DNA of 64,000 bases from Morinoia aosen. Lineage: Eukaryota; Arthropoda; Malacostraca; Amphipoda; Talitridae. The position numbers and the translations under genes were made by a program. The first letter of the stretch is position 1; every line of letters starts with the position of its first letter. Below are positions 57,296-64,000 of this stretch, piece after piece. The notes under the pieces were generated by a model. That model had not been told where the DNA came from. It saw only the letters and a program-made list of their open reading frames with translations, and did no database searches. The stretch covers positions 14,542,484 to 14,606,483 of the forward strand of contig CM059579.1 of assembly GCA_030386875.1 (NCBI GenBank), read 5' to 3'.

Positions 57296-58965
57296 TTCTA
57301 CATTAGTGATGTACCGATACTATTTTTTTGGCCGATACCGATACCCATTTTTTGGCCGATACCGATACCGATACCCCGATACTTGAAAATACCGATACTT
57401 TGACCGATACTACTACCGATACCGATACTTTTACAATCATCTAACCTAATAATGCCCGTTGTATGTTTGTGTATGTATTTGTTCGGTGTCCGCTTCTTAA
57501 GAAACATAGGATGCCTGAGTTTGCGGTATCATGGATACCGAATTCCTCAGTAACATTGAAAGATCGTCTCTACATGCATTGATATGTTTGAAATTTTATC
57601 AGGATAGGTTAGTAGTATTGGATAGGTTGTTGTGATCGCCGTAATTTGCGCATTTTTCCTAACCACGTCGCTTTTGTGCAGCTTTCAGGCCATATTGAAT
57701 AGTTAAAAGACATTAAATTAAATATAGTAATTTTGAGAGTAGCTGTGCCCGAAGTCATCGTTTTTGAGTAATGGTGATTTGTCACCGGAGGAGAACTAAG
57801 AGTCAAGAGAACTTTGTGTGTTCTTGTGCAAATGTGCTCGGCATAAACATTTTAAACCTACCCGACTTTCCGTTCCACGTATTGGGAACTGTGTACAACG
57901 CATTGGTGGTGTAGGGCCTACAAGAACCGCGGTTGCTACCGTGTAATGACGATCGCTAGGCCTTCGCTTCGTGAACGTGCTTTGCGGCGGTGCGAGTCAC
58001 GACATAGAATTAGGATAGCATAGGTTAGATAATGTTGACGGAATTTTTCCATGGGTCTATCTAGCTTAACGATGACATTGTCCTTGGCATTTCCATGGGT
58101 CATGCTTCTACCTAATAATACCCTTGCCCTTGGTTTATTTGTTTGGTGTCTGTTCCTTCCATTTCTGTCACGCTCATAAGGATAGTTATAATGACCGTAT
58201 CTGTGATACGAGTTTCACCAGTGCGCAAGTACAAGAATATTTTGCATCACGGGTACTGTTAGGATGGATATACTGTATTTGTTTGTCATCTACATCTTGA
58301 AAATTCGTTCATGAAAGGTTTTGAATCCCATTTTTGGCAGGCCGTGCACACTAGTATTAAAATAAAACCATTATAAGCCCTACATGGCTGCTATAATAAA
58401 ATTATTTGCTAATATACGAGTATCTAATAATATAACAATATTGACAATAAAGTTTCCGATTATGAATAATAAAATGCTCTCTCTATGTTGACTATATTGT
58501 TGAGAAAAATAACAAAATGAAATCCATTCAATAGATACGTGTTTCTAATCGTATTGCAACGTAATGTAGACTAACTATAATAGCAACTGGCTCCAAAAGT
58601 GGACCAGAACAATAATTTCTCCAAAAAGGGTTGTCTTTTTCGTGTCATTCGCACCAAATACGAGTACATACTTTGGCGAAAAGAAAACATTAAAATTCGA
58701 TAAGCCCCAAAACCGAAAATATCCGCTAACACGCAATCAACTTTAAGATGAAGAATTTAAAAACTGAGGAAAATTTCAAGGAATTTGATCATATTTATTA
58801 GGAATACCTTTCGGAGTTCAGATCCTTCATCGGTTCGTAAATGTACAAATCATTATGTCTGCAATAAAAGAAAAATGAAAATGTTGGATGCAGTCATTAA
58901 ACGAAATCAAGAAAATTAAAATAAAATGACAACATGTCCTGGAAAAACTAAAATCGACAAGATCA

Positions 58966-59290
58966 TTATTTAGTTACAATTTGTAATGGGTAGGAACTAT
59001 GAGAATTGTTGAGGGCCGGTTTTCGTTTAAAAATATGTAACGATTCTAAAATTATGAGGTCACATGCAGTTAAAGTGGAATCTAAGATTTTGAAGTCCGC
59101 AGAGGATATAGGTTCGTTGCATTTTACTGCGTGATTACGTACTGCGGAGTGTGAGGAGTAAGCTAATTGGTTCCCCGCGAAAGCTTCGACCCCGCTGTTC
59201 GGCAATTCTGTTATAAAAATTTCGTGACGTCATGCCGACGTACGATGATGTGCACTGCACACAACTGTACAACCGTTATGAATAAATCAG
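58966..59290 (-). pseudogene. Penelope-like GIY-YIG endonuclease C-terminus, left copy
   Basis: Reading on minus, the segment from about 59205 to 58966 gives ISSADFKILDST, then IILESLHIFKRKPALNN and SYPLQI before a stop. This is the C-terminal part of the endonuclease domain fused to reverse transcriptase in Penelope-like elements, including the conserved Glu in ESLHI. The upstream SYVG-containing part is present in the DNA but out of frame. Confidence 0.72.
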
Positions 59291-59359
59291 AGAGGCTCGA
59301 ATCTCCATCGGAAGCGCATCCTTGTACCGGAAAAAAGAAGCAACCTTATAATTACACAA

Positions 59360-59718
59360 TTCCTGTACCAGGATACGCTTTTGATGGAGAACCGAGCCTT
59401 TCTGATTTATTCTTACAGTTATACAGTTGTGTGCAGTGCACATCATCGTACGTCGGCTTGACGGCACAGAATTTTTATGTCAGAATGGCCGGACATCGGG
59501 GTTGAAGCTTCCGCACGGGGAACCAATTCGTACAATTCGTACGTAATCACGCAGTAAAATGCAACGTGCCGATATCCTCTGCGGACTTCACAATCTTAGA
59601 TTCGGCTTCAACTACATGTGACCTCGGAATTTTGGAGTCGCTGCATATTTTTAAACGAAAACCGGCCCTCGACAATTCTGACAGTTCCTACCCATTGCAA
59701 ATTGAAAGTAGATGTTGT
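59360..59718 (+). pseudogene. Penelope-like GIY-YIG endonuclease C-terminus, right copy
   Basis: The plus frame shows LYSCVQCTSSYVGLTAQNFY, VRMAGHRG, an in-frame TGA at 59503-59505, then SFRTG, HAVKCN, ISSADFTILDS and ILESLHIFKRKPALDNS-SYPLQI. The CxxC-SSYVG, R, H and E positions fit the GIY-YIG domain of Penelope-like elements. The reverse transcriptase domain is absent, so this is a dead 3' fragment. The normal stop seen in the left copy is lost here. Confidence 0.78.
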
Positions 59719-59838
59719 CGATTTTTTTCTCTGGGACATGTTTTGATTTTTGTTTGTTTTCGTGATTTCCTTCAATGACTGTATCCAACATTTTATTTTT
59801 TCTCGTATTGTAGTCATAATGAATTGTACTTATACGAA

Positions 59839-59864
59839 CTGATGATGGAGCTAGACTCAGAAAC
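59839..59864 (+). ncRNA. Hammerhead-ribozyme-like motif of the Penelope-like element
   Basis: CTGATGA (59839-59845) and GAAAC (59860-59864) are separated by 14 nt that can form a short stem II (TG-AG with CTCA, one bulged G). Hammerhead cores in the terminal repeats of Penelope-like elements are established. The left copy at 58808-58833 (minus) has CCGATGA instead of CTGATGA, so its core is mutated. Stems I and III were not verified; activity is doubtful. Confidence 0.5.
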
Positions 59865-61126
59865 GTATTCCTAGTAAATATGATTAAGTTCCTTGGAATT
59901 TTCCTCGTTTGTAAATTTCTCATCAAGTTGCGTTTAAAGCAATCAACTGACCCGTTCAGATGTATTCAACTATAAGATTGTTCGTGAATATTTCAAACAT
60001 CTTAATATAGAAGAAAAATACAAGATTCGTTTCGAACGGCGATATACTTGCTAAATTAAAATAAATTCGAAGCTTCGAAATATTTGACGATTTACAAGCT
60101 AAATTAAAATAGAATTTTTAGCTACTTCTATATTCAATTCACAAAAACTTCCAAATGCACCTTCAACTTTATTAAATTGGTTTGGTTTTTGTTAGCCTGC
60201 CACATACTTTAAGAAATGGATATTAGGTCAAACTATATAGGTTTTAGTCGTAAAAGTATAATAATTTCATGTCGCTACAGGGTTCAGCTATTCTTGCTAC
60301 AGAGCTTTCAGTTATGACCTTGACTCATCGGGAATTCAAAGTAGTGAGTTCAGTTTCGCGGGCCTGATTAAATGCTATGATTCAACAGTTAGCTAACTAA
60401 TTTACTAGGTATGAATAGGCTCTTTATTTGATTACTGGTACGCACAGCCCGTCAAAAATGACGGGATTCACTAACTTTCTTGAACAAATTTTCCAGATGT
60501 GGTGCCCAACGAATGTATCCATCCTAACAGCACCCGTAATGAAAAATATTCTTGTACTTGCGCACTGGTGAAACTCGTATCACAGATACGGTCACTATAA
60601 CTCTCCTTATGAGCGTGACAAAAAAAAATGGAAGAAGCAGACTCCAAATAAACCAAGGGTTATTATTAGATAGTAGCAGGACCCGTGGAAATTCCATGGA
60701 CAATGTCATCGTTAAGCTAGGTAGACCCGAGAAAAAATTCTGTCAGTATTACCTAACCTGTGCTAACCTAGCCTATCTTAATCTAAGCTAACCTATCCTG
60801 ATAAAATGTCAAATATTTAAATGCATGGAAACGCCATCTTTTAATGTTACACTGAGGAATTCTGTATCCATGATACCGCAAACTCACACAACCTATGTTT
60901 CTTAAGAAGCGGACACCAAATAAGTATATAAATAAACACACAACGGGTATTATTAGGTTACATACTTTTACTTTCATGATTTATGACCTTCATTTTAATG
61001 ATAAAATACGTATTATTGAAAAGTATCGGTTAAGTATCGGCCGGATTTTGCCGATACCGATACCACTAAAAATGACCGATACTGCCGATACCGATACCGA
61101 TACTTCGGTACATCACTATTCTACAT

Positions 61127-62179
61127 CTTTTTACATCTTTGTACTCGACATATCCGCTTGATTGACATTATGTAGAGTCGCTGCTTTCCGGTGCACTCGT
61201 GCTCCGCCGTGCGCGGACGCGGTGAAGATTTAACCTTGAAACGTTCCTGTCGAGGTTCGGTGGTGCTGAATTGATTTTACACTTCAATTAGCATGTGACC
61301 GGAGTTGCTGTGCGGTGTAGGCGTGTGTCTGTGTGTATCACTGCACGGCGGGAGCACTGACACGGAAAGGAGACTGTCATGTGCACTTGATGATACGCTA
61401 TCTGTTCGAGGCGCCTTATCCTCGCTGCTATCTCGGCTGCGTAACTGCTGATAACGGAATCACAGTTATCGTTGGCGGAAATTTACTTTGTCCGTTCACA
61501 GAACAATTTAGATCATTTTGCGTAATATTTTTCGTGTTAGCGATGTGCTGTAAGAGAAATTCATACTTTGTCTCCTGTAGTGTTTTTTGTTTGGTATTAT
61601 ATATTAATTATCGCCGTATGAGGCTGTGTGCGATAATTGTTGAATCAGTTTACTCTTATTACTCGTTAAAAATGGACATTTACAGCGATGTAATTATTCC
61701 GGTCATTTCAATCACACATGTTCAAAAAGCGGTTCGGCTTCGTTGCATTTGCGTAATTTTTATTGTATGGGGCATTTCCAAATTAACTTATGCATACTCA
61801 CCTCAACATCTGTCTCATGTGCATTTTTCAAGTATCTTTATTTTGAAGTGAATGCTACTGTTATTTCTAGCTACATATACAATACTTCTTAACTTCTATT
61901 TAATTTTTACCCAATGTTTCTCATGGATTGCTTTTTACTTACTGAATTATTGTCTTATTTCATGCTCTAGGATTTCGGTTTGTTATTTTATTCATGTTTC
62001 ACGCTGTATCGACTGGAATAGACTCTTGCTTTATAAAGAGCCCTGTAAAAGTGAGAGTCCATCTCGGCTCCTCATGCCTTAAATCGCGCACGCCGGTGCT
62101 TCATATAATATGTGCAGCGTTTGTTTGACTTTGTTCTTGACCTACCTCTTGTGATCGTGAAAAGTGATAATTTCGATTT
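61127..62179. other. CpG-rich patch and AT-rich intronic DNA
   Basis: 61170-61380 is CpG-richer (CCGCCGTGCGCGGACGCGG) and could be regulatory. A 172-codon + frame (61333-61851) runs from it into AT-rich DNA, but its composition (Phe, Ile, Cys, Tyr-rich) looks non-coding. Confidence 0.3.
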
Positions 62180-62430
62180 GTGTGCGTGGCACAACATGAG
62201 CGTGTGTGTGGCACATGAGCGTGTGTGTGGCACAACGTGAGCGTGTGCGTGGCACAATGTCGGGGTGTGCGTGGCACAATGTCTGCGTGTGCGTGGCACA
62301 ATGTCTGCGTGTGCGTGGCACAATGTCGGCGTGTGCGTGGCACAATGTCGGCGTGTGCGTGGCACAATGTCGGCGTGTGCGTGGCACAATGTCAGCGTGT
62401 GCGTGGCACAATGTCAGCGTGTGCGTGTTA
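62180..62430. repeat. 22-bp minisatellite, 11 units
   Basis: The unit is GTGCGTGGCACAATGTCGGC plus GT, with CTGCGT, CAGCGT and GAGCGT variants. The first units are shorter (GTGTGTGGCACATGAGC). Confidence 0.95.
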
Positions 62431-62652
62431 AATCGCGTGCGCGTTTCTGCCACGTTGTGTGCCGGTGCCGAGCTTTATTTTCACTAGGTCGTACCTGAAG
62501 AGCGGTGCGGTGGTGACAGTGCCAAGAGCGCGCTGCTCGGGCGCTACCTGTCACAGGTGCGACCGAGAGCCCGGCCGGGCGTGGCACTGCAGCCCGCACC
62601 GCTGCCCGCGTGGCACTTCTGGCGCAGGCACCCTATTTTGGGGCGACCTGTT
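62431..62652. promoter_or_regulatory. CpG-rich island inside intron 2
   Basis: High CpG density (GCGCGCTGCTCGGGCGC, GCCCGGCCGGGCG) and an inverted pair CCTGT/ACAGG (about 62547-62558, CTACCTGTCACAGGTG, containing an E-box CAGGTG). It might be an internal promoter or enhancer. No exon could be assigned. Confidence 0.3.
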
Positions 62653-62845
62653 GTGCTCCCGGGCTCTGGCGGGCACCCTTGCATTTGAGCATGAGTTCGA
62701 TACCCGTGATAATATACTACGTTGCTTATATGCGTGAACACGCGCTGTGCTCCCGTGCGGTGCTCCCGTGCTCTGGCAGACCCCTTGCATTCTGTGCTCG
62801 CATGAGCAAGAGTTCGATACTCGTGATTATATACTACTTTGCTTA
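62653..62845. repeat. 108-bp direct duplication
   Basis: TGCTCCCGGGCTCTGGCGGG at 62653 and TGCTCCCGTGCTCTGGCAGA at 62761. Both continue CCTTGCATT, GAGTTCGATACYCGTGATWA and TATACTAC-TTGCTTA. Confidence 0.85.
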
Positions 62846-63494
62846 ACATCCTTACGCGTGACTCGGCACCACGTCCTGTTCGATGAATAATATTGCTGGA
62901 AAATCCTTTTCATAACGTGTTCTTACCTAAGGGAAAGCTGTTCAACTACGGATTGCCAAGAGCATGCTGTTTTCTCACCTCTTCCCTTTGTGATACGACT
63001 CGCTGATCAGCGAGCTGTTTGCTGTAACTGCAAATCTGTGAGGCGCAATATTCCCGTACCGTAATAGGAGGGACGAGCAGCATAGGGTTATAAATGTGCT
63101 ACTGTCTTAGCGACAGCAACTGCGTTCACGGTTGTGCTTGCCAACTCGGCGTTTATTGTTGTGGTTTGCTTCGGTGCAGCTTCATTCATAATTAGCGTTA
63201 CCATTTAATTCGTGTTGCGAACTTCCATTTACGGCCTGCAAATATTACTTCAAGGTAGAGAGGCTTCAGTTACGCATTGAAAGTATTTCACTAGACATCC
63301 ACTCCTCTGAACGCCCATTATTTCACACGTTACAAAGACACCGAACACCTGCGTCTCTTTCACGGGAATGAAGTAATGAATAATAAGCTCTACGTGCACA
63401 GCACATTCGTTGTGACTATTAGGCTTCATCGCATCTTTGCGTTATTGATTGCTGTTACTGTGTCGTTAGTTCAAGAATGTTCTTTAATGGGAAT
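62846..63494. other. Intronic DNA, nothing recognised
   Basis: No repeats, exon or RNA gene seen. Confidence 0.3.
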
Positions 63495-63661
63495 TTCTAC
63501 TCATTTTATTTACAAGATTCTTGCCTGAAGATCTCTAATATTAATTCAACTATAGAAACTAATATTAATTCAACTATATTAATTCAACTATTTAACTATT
63601 TCTACTCATTTTATTTACAAGATTCTTGCCTGAAGATCTCTAATATTGATTCAACTGTAGA
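63495..63661. repeat. 104-bp duplication with ATTAATTCAACTAT microrepeats
   Basis: TTCTACTCATTTTATTTACA begins at 63495 and 63599. Each is followed by AGATTCTTGCCTGAAGATCT, CTAATATTRATTCAACT. Between them AATATTAATTCAACTATA-type pieces repeat. Confidence 0.88.
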
Positions 63662-63888
63662 GGTTGTTGTCTGTCACTGCTCAGTTGTGGGTTTCGTTCT
63701 CCGATGATTGAGTATCTTTGCTTTTCTTCATTGTTCTGTAATTTATCCTTTGTTTCTTATCCGCTGACGCGCTGCTAATACCGTTATATTTTCTTTTATT
63801 TTGTGCCATGTTGACTGGATGTCGCTACCCAAGTTGAAGTGGTATTATGGCAGAACTTGTGCTGGTAAATTCATTTTTCTAACCTGGA

Positions 63889-64000
63889 ACTCAGTGGGAT
63901 ATTGACTATTGTATCTATGGAAACTAGAGCTCCCAGGGGGAATATGTGAGGCCCTGAGCTAATGGTTAGGGAAGCCATCCCTTTTTTGAAGTATAATAGT
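63889..64000 (+). mobile_element. Dispersed 360-bp element, copy 15 (cut by window end)
   Basis: Head ACTCAGTGGGATATTGACTA, TTGTATCTATGGAAACTAGA, GCTCCCAGGGGGAATATGTG, AATGGTTAGGGAAGCC. The body continues past the window. Confidence 0.85.

Larger units (their letters stand above)
58740..59955. mobile_element. Palindromic pair of Penelope-like element 3' ends
   Basis: Two copies of the same roughly 595-bp segment face away from each other (left 58740-59332 on minus, right 59360-59955 on plus) around a 27-bp centre. Each contains the end of a Penelope-like ORF followed by a 3' untranslated part carrying a hammerhead-like motif. Arms differ by substitutions and small indels throughout, so the inversion is old. 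The pair sits in the loop of the hAT-like fold-back element. Inverted or partial tandem copies are common for Penelope-like retroelements. Confidence 0.8.
57296..61126. mobile_element. hAT-like fold-back element, 3.8 kb, with target duplication
   Basis: Identical TTCTACAT (57296-57303 and 61119-61126) flanks an element (57304-61118) whose ends are TAGTGATGTACCGA and its exact inverse. The second T and seventh A of the duplication fit hAT preference. Subterminal CCGATACCGATAC clusters occur at both ends. The inverted arms are very long: left 57304-58365, right 60437-61118, sharing TTCTTAAGAAGCGGACACC-type, CACAGATACGGTC-type and CTAGCTTAACGATGACAT-type blocks in inverse order. The left arm has about 380 bp (57620-58010) absent from the right. 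No transposase was recognised, so it is probably non-autonomous. Confidence 0.88.
47434..64000 (+). other. MXD intron 2 (phase 2, runs off the window)
   Basis: Begins GTTAGTGTTCC. I searched the + strand by eye for a helix-loop-helix segment of the HNELEKNRR type and found none, so the intron is at least 16.5 kb. It contains four dispersed-element copies, MITEs and the 3.8-kb fold-back element. Confidence 0.7.

Noticed and set aside
61333-61851. 172-codon plus frame
   Set aside because: Composition rich in Phe, Ile, Tyr and Cys, typical of AT-rich non-coding DNA; no motif.
1-64000. tRNA, rRNA or snRNA genes
   Set aside because: I looked for T-loop (GTTCGANTC) and A-box pairs. Isolated matches (for example GAGTTCGATACCCGTGA in the 62.6-kb duplication) lack a cloverleaf partner.
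47434-64000. MXD bHLH-zipper exon within the window
   Set aside because: No + strand segment resembling HNELEKNRRAHLR could be found, so it is assumed to lie beyond the right edge.

Overview
The window is animal nuclear DNA, most likely from an arthropod, probably an insect with a large repeat-rich genome. The signs are AT-rich non-coding sequence, GT-AG splice sites, piggyBac, hAT and Penelope-like elements, and a TCAGT-type initiator upstream of the gene. There is no bacterial-style gene organisation. I cannot name the species.

One gene is recognisable: the 5' half of a Max dimerization (MXD/Mad) transcriptional repressor on the + strand. Coding exon 1 (15019-15073) encodes the Sin3-interaction helix MNIEMLLSAAEFVERRDR. 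Coding exon 2 (47193-47433) resumes in matching phase with A-REHGYAALLP and carries a long histidine-rich insertion. The two exons are separated by a 32.1-kb intron. The bHLH-zipper exons are not found and should lie beyond the right edge, so intron 2 is at least 16.5 kb. A CpG-richer 5' region precedes exon 1, with a pair of CACGTG E-boxes about 0.95 kb upstream and a CRE/CCAAT cluster about 2.8 kb upstream.

Layout: 1-14.8 kb is upstream DNA with a 26-bp minisatellite (4.4-6.1 kb), a piggyBac MITE, a 108-bp hairpin and several short duplications. 14.8-15.07 kb is the promoter/5' region and exon 1. Intron 1 (15.07-47.19 kb) is crowded with unrelated tandem arrays: 67 bp with inverted flanks, 20/24 bp, 57 bp, 17 bp, 22 bp, 40 bp and 24 bp. 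It also holds many copies of one dispersed element. Exon 2 is flanked by a duplicated 3' splice region and a 27-bp minisatellite. Intron 2 (47.43-64 kb) holds more copies of the dispersed element, a hAT MITE with its target duplication, and a 3.8-kb hAT-like fold-back element whose loop contains a palindromic pair of Penelope-like 3' ends.

A roughly 360-bp dispersed element (15 copies seen) has a palindromic GC-rich head, a pyrimidine-rich body and a TAATCT-type simple-repeat tail. Every copy I found lies in the same orientation, which is sense to the MXD gene. Most long open reading frames in the window are stop-free satellite arrays and are not treated as genes.
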